Below, piece by piece: positions 34,105-41,390 of a stretch of DNA of 64,000 bases. Source of the DNA: Flavobacteriales bacterium. GTDB lineage: Bacteria > Bacteroidota > Bacteroidia > NS11-12g > UBA9320. Under the pieces are notes generated by a model. The model ran no database searches. It was not told the DNA's origin and saw only the letters and a list, made by a program, of their open reading frames with translations. The stretch spans positions 20,944-84,943 of the forward strand of contig JACJZW010000013.1 of assembly GCA_020635355.1 (NCBI GenBank), in the 5' to 3' direction. Numbering within the stretch: the first letter of the stretch is position 1; each line of letters starts with the position of its first letter. Both the position numbers and the translations under genes were made by a program.

Positions 34105-35816
34105 TTGATTTCAATTGATTGAGTATACCCGCGGTAGTGAACGCGTAGGGTAAAAGGTTTGGGATATTGTGAACGTCGGATCACCAAGGGGCCTTCACCT
34201 GCCAGCGGCGAATCACTGCCTTCACCGATCATTTCCAGAATTTTATTACTCAGACTTCCAACCGGGTCAACCACCCAATAATGCGCGAGGTAGCCGGTTT
34301 CATTTTCAATGTGATAAAACACGTAATCCGGCCATTGGATGTACCGTCCATTCTCTTTGTAGGTCACACTATCGGCGGGATTCAGTGAATTTACCTTTTC
34401 GGCAGATTTAATTCGGATGTAGATCCGATCCCCTTTCTCTTCAACGGTGAATGTTGGGGCCGGATTTAACGGAGTGGTCCGAAAAAAATAGGAAGCCTGA
34501 GGCACACCATATCCGTGAGCATAGTCATAGTACGGATACAAATCAGCCGATTGCTCGATTTCATGAAAGAGCTTCATGGTTGGATAGGATGGTCGGCTTT
34601 GTCGGGCACATGCCGCAAAACCTGCCACCAGCGGACCACTAAAACTTGTCCCTTGGGTCTCAGAAACACCCTTTGGACCGGAGCCAATAACATGTCCGTA
34701 GGCCGTAACATTGGGCTTCAGACGCTTATCCCGTGTAGGACCGAAGGAACTAAATGAGGTATGGATACCGGTAATGGGATGGATCCCTCCAATAGACAGC
34801 ACGCTATCGGCATCTGCCGGTGTGCCGATGAATTTCCATTTGTCGCCCCCTTCATTTCCGGCCGAGTTTACTACGAGTATGCCTTTGGATGCTGCCATAT
34901 TCGCGGCTTTAGCCACCAAAGAGTGCTGACCATCCATCTCCTCCCGAAAGTATCGGTGATACGTATAGCCGAGCGAGCTGTTAATGATATCGGCGCCATT
35001 TTTATCTGCCCATTCGGCTGCCATCAACCAGTTTTCTTCTTCTGAGTAGAACTCCGTCCACGTTTCGGTTCTGGCCAACAGAAACTCCGCACCGGTAGCC
35101 AGCCCCATATCAACACCCTGGATTCTTCCGGCGATGCAACTCAGCACAAACGTCCCATGCGTTCCTCCAGCATCCACATTTTCCTTCTTTTTAACAAAGT
35201 CCCAGGTGGCCTTGATCCGATTGTCTTTTCGGATGTGTTCGAACGCCGGATTGGTTTTGTAGGATTTAAATCCCACATCAAACACCGCCACACGAACGCC
35301 ATTGCCGTCAATTTTATATTTCTTAAAGGCTGCCTCCCCCATTCGATGTCGCTGGGCATTTAAAAAGTTAATCTCATCGGCGTCGGGAACAAATGCCTCT
35401 TCGTGGTCCTGATATGTGTTGCGGCCGGAAACCAAAATTTCCAGCGGTCGTTCCGTTGTTTTCACCGACACGACAAAAGCCAATTTCTTCAGTTCACTGA
35501 TTTGTTGGGGCGTTGCCAGGCAACAAATGGCGTTAAACCATCGGCTTTCTGCCCGGATATTTCCGGTTATGGTTTGTATTTGGCCAACGTATATTGGGTT
35601 AACGGGCACGTCAGACACATGAAAAACGGGAACATGGTTAATCTGTCTGCGTTCAATCGCCTTAGGATCCAGAAAGGTATATGGGTTGTATTGAGTGGTG
35701 TCTTTATCGGCCAGAAAAACCCAGACCTTTTCCATGTTTTCCTGTGCAATGGTCTTGGTTGGAAGCAGGATCACCAGCATTAACCCAACCAGCGCTATTT
35801 GAATGTTACGTACCAT
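34101..35816 (-). CDS. S8-family subtilisin-like serine protease
   Basis: A 571-residue exported protease. The signal peptide ends near KTIAQ (residue 25) and is followed by an inhibitor-like propeptide (about 30-150, VVSVKTTERPLEILVSGR). The catalytic triad is Asp180 (VAVFDVGF, with Val instead of Ser/Thr after the Asp), His220 (GGTHGTFVLS) and Ser391 (GTSFSGPLVAG), with the oxyanion Asn in NSAGNEGG. The C-terminal 140 residues are beta-rich. No T9SS signal is evident at the C-terminus, so it may stay periplasmic or at the outer membrane. It begins one base after the stop of the TIGR00266 gene. Confidence 0.92.
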   Translation of the reverse strand: MVRNIQIALVGLMLVILLPTKTIAQENMEKVWVFLADKDTTQYNPYTFLDPKAIERRQINHVPVFHVSDVPVNPIYVGQIQTITGNIRAESRWFNAICCLATPQQISELKKLAFVVSVKTTERPLEILVSGRNTYQDHEEAFVPDADEINFLNAQRHRMGEAAFKKYKIDGNGVRVAVFDVGFKSYKTNPAFEHIRKDNRIKATWDFVKKKENVDAGGTHGTFVLSCIAGRIQGVDMGLATGAEFLLARTETWTEFYSEEENWLMAAEWADKNGADIINSSLGYTYHRYFREEMDGQHSLVAKAANMAASKGILVVNSAGNEGGDKWKFIGTPADADSVLSIGGIHPITGIHTSFSSFGPTRDKRLKPNVTAYGHVIGSGPKGVSETQGTSFSGPLVAGFAACARQSRPSYPTMKLFHEIEQSADLYPYYDYAHGYGVPQASYFFRTTPLNPAPTFTVEEKGDRIYIRIKSAEKVNSLNPADSVTYKENGRYIQWPDYVFYHIENETGYLAHYWVVDPVGSLSNKILEMIGEGSDSPLAGEGPLVIRRSQYPKPFTLRVHYRGYTQSIEIK

Positions 35817-36617
35817 TTAAAACCGATTATCTCCGTCCAACAAATTTCCCAATCCACCCAGGATACTACCCTCACCTTTATGCTTTCCTCCAATTTGTGG
35901 AGCCGCAGCCAGCACCCTGCCAGCCAGCCGACTAAAAGGCAGGCTTTGAATCCAAACGTCTCCCGGTCCGGTGAGTGTGGCATAGAACAATCCTTCACCA
36001 CCAAAGAGCGTATTTTTTATACCTCCCACAAATTCAATATCGTAATCAATCGTATGTGTGAATGCCACGATGCAACCGGTATCCACTTTTAATTTCTCAC
36101 CGGCAGTGAGCGTGCGGCGGGTAATGGTCCCACCGGCGTGAACAAAGGCCAGGCCGTCTCCTTCCAACTTCTGCATGATGAAGCCTTCACCACCAAAAAA
36201 ACCGGTACCCAATCGTTTTTGAAACTCGATCCCGATGGAGACCCCCTTGGCAGCGCACAGAAAGGCATCCTTCTGACAAATGATCTTGCCGTTCATCTCG
36301 CTCAGATCCATTGGGATGATGCGCCCAGGATACGGACTGGCAAAGGCAATTTTGGATTTGCCTGTTCCCTCTGCTGTAAACACCGTCAGGAACAATCGTT
36401 CTCCGGTAAGTACACGCTTTCCGGCCGTTAACACCTTATCAAAGAAGGATGATTTCGCACCGGTTCCATCACCAAAAATGGTTTCCATTTTAATGGCAGA
36501 ATCCATGTACATAAAGCTTCCGGGTTCGGCTACAACCGCTTCCTGAGGATCAAGTTCAATTTCTACGAACTGCATCTCTTCGCCTTTGATTTCGAAATCT
36601 ATTTCGTGTGCATTCAT
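35817..36617 (-). CDS. TIGR00266/AIM24-family protein
   Basis: A 266-residue protein of the TIGR00266 (AIM24-like) family, a beta-rich trimeric fold of unknown function. Typical segments are ELDPQEAVVAEPGSFMYMD, ETIFGDGTGAKSSFFDKVL, SIGIEFQKRLGTGFFGGEGF, VHAGGTI, VDTGCIVAFTHTIDYDIEF and LFYATLTGPGDVWIQSLPFS. It has no signal peptide. Its stop is directly followed by the subtilisin start, suggesting a joint role, but nothing in the sequence reveals it. Confidence 0.92.
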   Translation of the reverse strand: MNAHEIDFEIKGEEMQFVEIELDPQEAVVAEPGSFMYMDSAIKMETIFGDGTGAKSSFFDKVLTAGKRVLTGERLFLTVFTAEGTGKSKIAFASPYPGRIIPMDLSEMNGKIICQKDAFLCAAKGVSIGIEFQKRLGTGFFGGEGFIMQKLEGDGLAFVHAGGTITRRTLTAGEKLKVDTGCIVAFTHTIDYDIEFVGGIKNTLFGGEGLFYATLTGPGDVWIQSLPFSRLAGRVLAAAPQIGGKHKGEGSILGGLGNLLDGDNRF

Positions 36618-36634
36618 GGTGTGGTATTCTTCGG

Positions 36635-36850
36635 TCAGCGATTATAACGCTTCATCGTTTTTTTGTCAAAAACTCCTCGTTTAACGCTCCGTTTCTTCCG
36701 TCGTTTATTCTTATCAATGCTCCCCCCCGTTTTTTGCGACTCACTAAATGCCGGACATTCCTTGGCCTTGCATGCCGATAGGCTGTTGCAGGACAAACCA
36801 ACTACGGCACAAATCAAGACGTTGTACCAAAATTTTCGAGAACGGAGCAC
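36635..36850 (-). CDS. small basic lipoprotein with a CPAF motif
   Basis: A 71-residue predicted lipoprotein: a short basic N-terminus (MLRSRKFWYN), a hydrophobic stretch and the lipobox VVGLSC (Cys21), then CKAKECPAFSES and a strongly basic tail (KNKRRKKRSVKRG, KKTMKRYNR). Small proteins with a Cys-Pro-Ala motif and a basic tail are seen in many Bacteroidota and have no known function. I place the start at GTG 36850 rather than ATG 36886, because a perfect TAATTTTG promoter box lies between them, three bases before the GTG. It is divergent from the TonB-dependent receptor. Confidence 0.6.
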   Translation of the reverse strand: MLRSRKFWYNVLICAVVGLSCNSLSACKAKECPAFSESQKTGGSIDKNKRRKKRSVKRGVFDKKTMKRYNR

Positions 36851-36853
36851 GGT

Positions 36854-36861
36854 CAAAATTA
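36854..36861 (-). promoter_or_regulatory. -7 box TAATTTTG of the small lipoprotein gene
   Basis: Exact TAnnTTTG match on the minus strand three bases before the GTG at 36850, inside the frame opened by the upstream ATG. This argues for the shorter protein and a leaderless mRNA. Confidence 0.5.
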
Positions 36862-36962
36862 AGGGTATCGATCCAACTTTTAGCATCGAATACCCATGAA
36901 TGGTTCTTTGTTAGAACGGTGAAAATCAACTTATTTTGGCGCGTTCATCTTCAATGCTTTCC

Positions 36963-39359
36963 ATGATTGGCAAACAGCTTGTCTTCATCCTTTTCTTTCT
37001 CACGGTGACCGGCGCCGCCTTTGGTCAGCAGTTGCTGGTTATGGATGCCTCTGATGATCAACCCATTTCAGAGGTCCAGGTGGTAATCCATCATCCTTTG
37101 CGCACCTCGATATTGGTGACCAGCTCACTTGGCACCATAAAATCGCCCTACCTCCTGCAATTCGATTCATTGGAGATCTCCCGGGTAGGATATTTACCGG
37201 TAGGTATTGGCTACGCCGATGTGGTCAAGCAAGATTATACGATCTATTTAACGCCTCAGACATCGGTTTTTGAACCGGTTGAAATCCGGGGAATGGTGGA
37301 TTCGGAAGAAGGTCACGACCCACCTATTCGCATCGAACGCATTCGTCCGGCCGAAATACGCTTTCAAAATCCTCAAACCAGTGCGGACATGGTCGGGATG
37401 AACGGGAGGCTCTTTATTCAAAAGTCGCAGATGGGTGGTGGAAGTCCGATGATTCGAGGCTTTGCTGCCAATAATGTACTGATTGTGGTGGACGGGGTTC
37501 GGATGAACAACGCCATTTTCCGTCAGGGGAATTTGCAGAATATCATCACCATCGACCCATTAATGATTCGGGAAACAGAGGTGTTTTATGGTCCGGGATC
37601 AGTGATCTACGGATCCGATGCCTTAGGCGGAGTGATGTCGTTTCAGACCCTGAATCCGGAAATCCGCGACAGCGGATATTACAAGGGAAACATCATGTTG
37701 CGGACGTCGTCGGCTAACAAGGAAAACAGCTGGCACGTGGATTTGTCGTACGGTAAAGGTGCATTTGCCGGCTTGAGCAGTATCAGCCTTAACAACTATT
37801 CTAACCTCAAAATGGGGAATAACGGACCGGAGGAATACACCCGACCATTTTACAGTGAATTTGATGGATTTAACGATAGTGTGGTGCTAAGTGACGATCC
37901 AAATGTTCAGTACTTCTCCGGCTATACACAAATCAATGTCAATCAAAAATTGCGTTACAAACCGAATGATCGCAACGACTTGATTTTTCATTTCGGATTC
38001 ACCACCTCCTCTCCTATTCCGCGATATGATCGGTTAATCCAAACCAGAAACGGCAATTTAAGGTATGGCGATTGGTTCTACGGGTCCCAGAAATGGTTGC
38101 AATCCAATTTGAGGTATAAGCTCAACTTTCGTGAAGGCGGCTTAGCCGATAAAATGGTGATAACCGCTGCTTATCAAAAGTTTCAAGAGAGCCGGAATGA
38201 TCGGGAATTGTACAGCAAGTACATGAACATCCGCACCGAAGATGTAAAGGCGTATACGCTAAATGCCGACTTTGATCGAAAGCTGGGCAGCTGGGATCTT
38301 ATGTACGGACTGGAAGCCGTGTTCAACCGGGTATTTTCGGATGCCTATCAAACCCATTTGGATACCGGTAATCAACTACCCATTTCAACACGATACCCCG
38401 ATGGGAGTTCGTGGTACACTGGCGGGGCTTATTTTTCACTTCAGCGAGAGGCGTCCAATCGGATGTCCTATTCCATCGGAGCCCGGTATTCGTGGATGGG
38501 GCTGGATGCCACTTTCCAACAGAGCTTTATCCCGTTTACGAAGGTTCAGTTAAGAAAATCAGCGCTGAACGGCAGTTTGGGTGTTTCCTACAAAATGAAT
38601 CAGCACGTGAGGGTATTTGCCAATGCGTCCTCCGGTTTCCGTGCACCAAACATTGATGATATTGGTAAACTGTTCGAGGCCGAAGAGGGTAAGATTGTGG
38701 TGCCTAACCCCAATTTACTTCCGGAGTATTCCTACAGTTCGGAAGCCGGGTTAAATCTTGAATGGGGTAAAACACTTCAGCTTCAGCTTTCGGGCTACTA
38801 CACCGTGGTGGATAATATCATTATTCGGGATAACTTCACCCTGGATGGTCAGGATAGTCTGATGTTTGAGGGCAATTTACTGCGCATTCAAGCGCTTCAA
38901 AACTCCGATTATGGAACCATATATGGCGGCGAAATTCAAGCCCGTTGGCGACTGACCGCCTTTGCAGAATTATCAACGGTTTACAATGTAATTGCCGGTC
39001 AAACGGCTGATGGAGACCCCATTCGACACGTTACACCCAATTTTGGATCTACCTCGTTCACCTATCGGTACCGACGGTTCAAGGCGGATTTGTATGCCAA
39101 CTATCACGCCGAACTTCCATTCGAACGATTTGCAAATTCCGAGCAGGGTAAAACCTATTTGTATGCCAAAGACGCCAATGGCCATCCATACAGTCCGGCC
39201 TGGCAAACCCTCAACCTAAAAACGGCGTATTTCTTCTCCGAATCCTTGAACGTTAATATCGGATTGGAGAACCTTTTCAACGTGCGTTATCGTCCGTACA
39301 GCTCCGGAATATCGGCGCCGGGACGAAACCTGATCCTTTCCATTTACGGTCGGTTTTAG
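36963..39359 (+). CDS. TonB-dependent outer-membrane receptor
   Basis: A 798-residue outer-membrane transporter. The signal peptide is MIGKQLVFILFFLTVTGAAF with cleavage before GQQ. Residues about 22-95 form a carboxypeptidase-like regulatory domain (DASDDQPISEVQVVIHHP, LEISRVGYLP). The plug domain covers about 130-250 (PQTSADMVGMNGRLFIQKSQ, GGGSPMIRGFAANNVLIVVD, GPGSVIYGSDALGGVMSF). A 22-strand barrel with a C-terminal aromatic residue (ILSIYGRF) follows. The plug and ending resemble receptors for heme or other metal complexes, but the substrate is not determinable. The start is one of several in-frame options (36936 TTG, 36954 ATG, 36963 ATG). No SusD partner follows, so this is not a glycan locus. 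Confidence 0.93.
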   Translation: MIGKQLVFILFFLTVTGAAFGQQLLVMDASDDQPISEVQVVIHHPLRTSILVTSSLGTIKSPYLLQFDSLEISRVGYLPVGIGYADVVKQDYTIYLTPQTSVFEPVEIRGMVDSEEGHDPPIRIERIRPAEIRFQNPQTSADMVGMNGRLFIQKSQMGGGSPMIRGFAANNVLIVVDGVRMNNAIFRQGNLQNIITIDPLMIRETEVFYGPGSVIYGSDALGGVMSFQTLNPEIRDSGYYKGNIMLRTSSANKENSWHVDLSYGKGAFAGLSSISLNNYSNLKMGNNGPEEYTRPFYSEFDGFNDSVVLSDDPNVQYFSGYTQINVNQKLRYKPNDRNDLIFHFGFTTSSPIPRYDRLIQTRNGNLRYGDWFYGSQKWLQSNLRYKLNFREGGLADKMVITAAYQKFQESRNDRELYSKYMNIRTEDVKAYTLNADFDRKLGSWDLMYGLEAVFNRVFSDAYQTHLDTGNQLPISTRYPDGSSWYTGGAYFSLQREASNRMSYSIGARYSWMGLDATFQQSFIPFTKVQLRKSALNGSLGVSYKMNQHVRVFANASSGFRAPNIDDIGKLFEAEEGKIVVPNPNLLPEYSYSSEAGLNLEWGKTLQLQLSGYYTVVDNIIIRDNFTLDGQDSLMFEGNLLRIQALQNSDYGTIYGGEIQARWRLTAFAELSTVYNVIAGQTADGDPIRHVTPNFGSTSFTYRYRRFKADLYANYHAELPFERFANSEQGKTYLYAKDANGHPYSPAWQTLNLKTAYFFSESLNVNIGLENLFNVRYRPYSSGISAPGRNLILSIYGRF

Positions 39360-39409
39360 GGAATGTGTAAACAATACAAGAAATTTGTAGTCGTTGTTCT
39401 AAAGAAAAC

Positions 39410-40045
39410 ATGATGCGCATTCTTCTATCCACACTCGTCCTGTTGATCGGATCAGTTACTGCCAATGCTCAATTCAAAGCATTTGGCGTGAAAGTAGGCG
39501 TTAACTACGGTGAATCCGTGATTAAAGAGACGTTTAGTGCCAGCGGAACTAATTTCACCTATGCCACGGAAGAAGCCGATGTTGGATTGAGCTATGGTTT
39601 ATTTGGTCGGGTGAAGGCCAAAAGTTTCTTTTTTCAACCTGAATTATTGGCAACGAATCATCAAACCAAGATGAAGCTAAGCTCCATTACAGTTGATTCC
39701 ATTCTCAACTTAAAACAAACCCGCTTTGATATTCCCTTGCTCATTGGGTATTCCAGAAAAGACCGCGTTCGTGGTTACCTGGGGCCTGTATACACCAAAC
39801 TCACTGAGGAGCCCGTATTTTCAGAAGGATTCTTCCGATCCGATTTACGACAAATTTTCAATGGCGGCACCTGGGCCTTCCAATTGGGTTTTGGTTTTGA
39901 TATGTGGGTTCTGGCTATTGATGCCCGATATGAAACCAATCTGGGGCAGTTCAAGGACAATGTTCAAATCAACGGTCACGATTTCAACTTTGATCATCGC
40001 ATGAACACCGTTCAGGTTACGGTGGGCTGGGATTTTGTTCGGTAA
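39410..40045 (+). CDS. porin-family outer-membrane beta-barrel protein
   Basis: A 211-residue outer-membrane protein of the small eight-stranded barrel type common in Bacteroidota (outer membrane beta-barrel / PorT-like domain). The signal peptide ends VTANAQ (residue 21). Barrel strands include FGVKVGVNYGES, LSYGLFGRVKAKSFFFQPEL, TRFDIPLLIGYS, RGYLGPVYT, WAFQLGFGFDMW and AIDARYETNLGQF, ending VTVGWDFVR. It follows the TonB receptor by 50 bases and may be co-transcribed. Confidence 0.85.
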   Translation: MMRILLSTLVLLIGSVTANAQFKAFGVKVGVNYGESVIKETFSASGTNFTYATEEADVGLSYGLFGRVKAKSFFFQPELLATNHQTKMKLSSITVDSILNLKQTRFDIPLLIGYSRKDRVRGYLGPVYTKLTEEPVFSEGFFRSDLRQIFNGGTWAFQLGFGFDMWVLAIDARYETNLGQFKDNVQINGHDFNFDHRMNTVQVTVGWDFVR

Positions 40046-40123
40046 TACGAAGTAAGGATCTCAGGTAGCAGTTAGCCCATGACGTTCGCTTCGCTCAGTC
40101 AGGGTGAACGGGTAGCAGTTAGC

Positions 40124-40193
40124 AGTTCAGAGAGCAAAGTTCAGAGAGCAAAGTTCAGAGAGCAAAGCTCGGAAAGCAAAGTTCGACGAGATA
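40124..40193 (+). repeat. 14-bp tandem array (agttcagagagcaa), five units
   Basis: Units of exactly 14 bp: agttcagagagcaa three times, agctcggaaagcaa, then a decayed agttcgacgagata. The unit is twice the 7-bp length used elsewhere. No gene is present in the 361-base gap 40046-40406; it holds this array, two more arrays and a promoter. Confidence 0.85.
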
Positions 40194-40244
40194 TGGGATC
40201 AGCACTGATTTCTAAACTACAATCTCTCAACCGTCCTGGGATCA

Positions 40245-40300
40245 GATTATTAGATGTAAGCCCTTAGATTTTAGTTCTTAGATTTTAGCCCTTAGCTTTT
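40245..40300 (+). repeat. 14-bp tandem array (agcccttagatttt), about four units
   Basis: gattattagatgta (decayed), agcccttagatttt, agttcttagatttt and agcccttagctttt in 14-bp register. It shares the cttagat word with the gaps at 23371 and 41310. Confidence 0.78.
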
Positions 40301-40318
40301 AGTTATTCCTTATTCGTT

Positions 40319-40350
40319 CCCCATCCCCCATCCCCCATCCCCCATCCCCG
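40319..40350 (-). repeat. heptamer array H, four identical units
   Basis: Four perfect copies of ccccatc plus a truncated fifth. The minus strand has five runs of at least four G separated by two or three bases, the strongest quadruplex pattern in the window. It ends 9 bases before the -33 element of the next gene. Confidence 0.9.
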
Positions 40351-40359
40351 AAAAAACAT

Positions 40360-40391
40360 TTTGCCCATTTATATGTATATACATATATTTG
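40360..40391 (+). promoter_or_regulatory. complete Bacteroidota promoter with overlapping 18-bp palindrome
   Basis: TTTG (40360-40363), a 20-base spacer and TATATTTG (40384-40391) match the sigma-ABfr-type promoter exactly. A perfect 18-bp palindrome (tatatgtatatacatata, 40370-40387) occupies the spacer and the first half of the -7 box, a position where a bound repressor would block polymerase. The ATG of the dioxygenase gene is at 40407. Confidence 0.65.
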
Positions 40392-40406
40392 AATGAATAT
40401 CCTGTT

Positions 40407-41303
40407 ATGGATCGGAAGTCATTCATACGTTCAATTGCCACACTCACCGCTATGGGAACCCTTAGTTCACTCGAAAGTTGTTTGAATCATCTGCCTGTGC
40501 AAAGCAAGCGGATGCCGGTTTTGTTTACCTCTCACGGCAACCCAATGGACATCCCACTTTCCCGGGATGAACGACCCTTTTGGAAATCGCTGTTTGATCT
40601 GGGACAAAAACTTAAGACTGATTACGACGTGAAGGCAGCATTGGTGATTTCTGCACATTGGTGCACCAAAGGCACATTCGTAAACACCAGTCCGGAACAA
40701 AAGCAGATCTACGATTACTATGGCTTTCCGGAAGAATACTACAAGGTAGTGTACACCGCACATGGATCACCCGACACCGCCAAATTGGTGAAGGAAGCTG
40801 TGCCCGCGGTTACCGAGACAACGGATTGGGGTCTTGATCACGGTGCCTGGCCCATGCTCATGCATTTGTTTCCAGATGGTGATGTGCCGGTGTTTCAGCT
40901 TAGTATCGACTATTACAACACCCCCCAATATCATTACGATCTGGGTGTTCAACTCAAACGTTTGCGGGATAAAGGTGTCCTGATCATAGGAAGTGGGTCG
41001 CTGATCCACAACCTTCAACTAGCCGGTAAAAAAATGATGGCAGGCGACATGACCCCATACGGTTGGGAATCCGAATACGACGCCTGGATCAAAACGCAAA
41101 TTGATGAGCGAAACGTCGAGAATATCATCAATTACCAAACAAGCCACATCCTGGGAACCATGGCTGCCCCCACCCCGGATCATTTTGTTCCCGTACTTTA
41201 TAGTCTCGGTTTAATGGACAATGCAGATTCCATTGGGTATTTCTACGAAGGGGAACCCAGCTTACCGGCATTCTCGGAACGGAGTTTTGTGATTGGCGGT
41301 TGA
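40407..41303 (+). CDS. ygiD: YgiD-type extradiol dioxygenase with N-terminal export signal
   Basis: A 298-residue member of the DODA/YgiD class III extradiol ring-cleavage dioxygenases (E. coli YgiD cleaves L-DOPA at the 4,5 position). Metal-site regions are LFTSHGNPMDIPL and VISAHWCTKG, with later conserved GLDHGAWPMLMHLFP and GSGSLIHNLQL. Unlike E. coli YgiD, there is an N-terminal extension DRKSFIRSIATLTAMGTLSS followed by a cysteine, which looks like a lipoprotein or Tat-like export signal. The ATG at 40407 fits a near-perfect promoter 15 bases upstream; a TTG at 40389 lies inside the -7 box and is rejected. The in vivo substrate is unknown. Confidence 0.9.
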   Translation: MDRKSFIRSIATLTAMGTLSSLESCLNHLPVQSKRMPVLFTSHGNPMDIPLSRDERPFWKSLFDLGQKLKTDYDVKAALVISAHWCTKGTFVNTSPEQKQIYDYYGFPEEYYKVVYTAHGSPDTAKLVKEAVPAVTETTDWGLDHGAWPMLMHLFPDGDVPVFQLSIDYYNTPQYHYDLGVQLKRLRDKGVLIIGSGSLIHNLQLAGKKMMAGDMTPYGWESEYDAWIKTQIDERNVENIINYQTSHILGTMAAPTPDHFVPVLYSLGLMDNADSIGYFYEGEPSLPAFSERSFVIGG

Positions 41304-41390
41304 CAACTTAGATCGAAGATCGAATAACTAAGATCTAATAACGGTGGTTCAGAGCATGGCTTCAGAACATGAGCCATTCCAATTCCCCGA

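Noticed and set aside
40079..40267. Coding frame over the 14-bp array (SSESKVQ repeats)
   Set aside because: Composed only of the tandem repeat; no signal, start context or family.
40319..40350. Phase-variable promoter tract
   Set aside because: The repeats end before the -33 element and do not lie in the spacer, so slippage would not change promoter geometry; still worth noting as a possible quadruplex.
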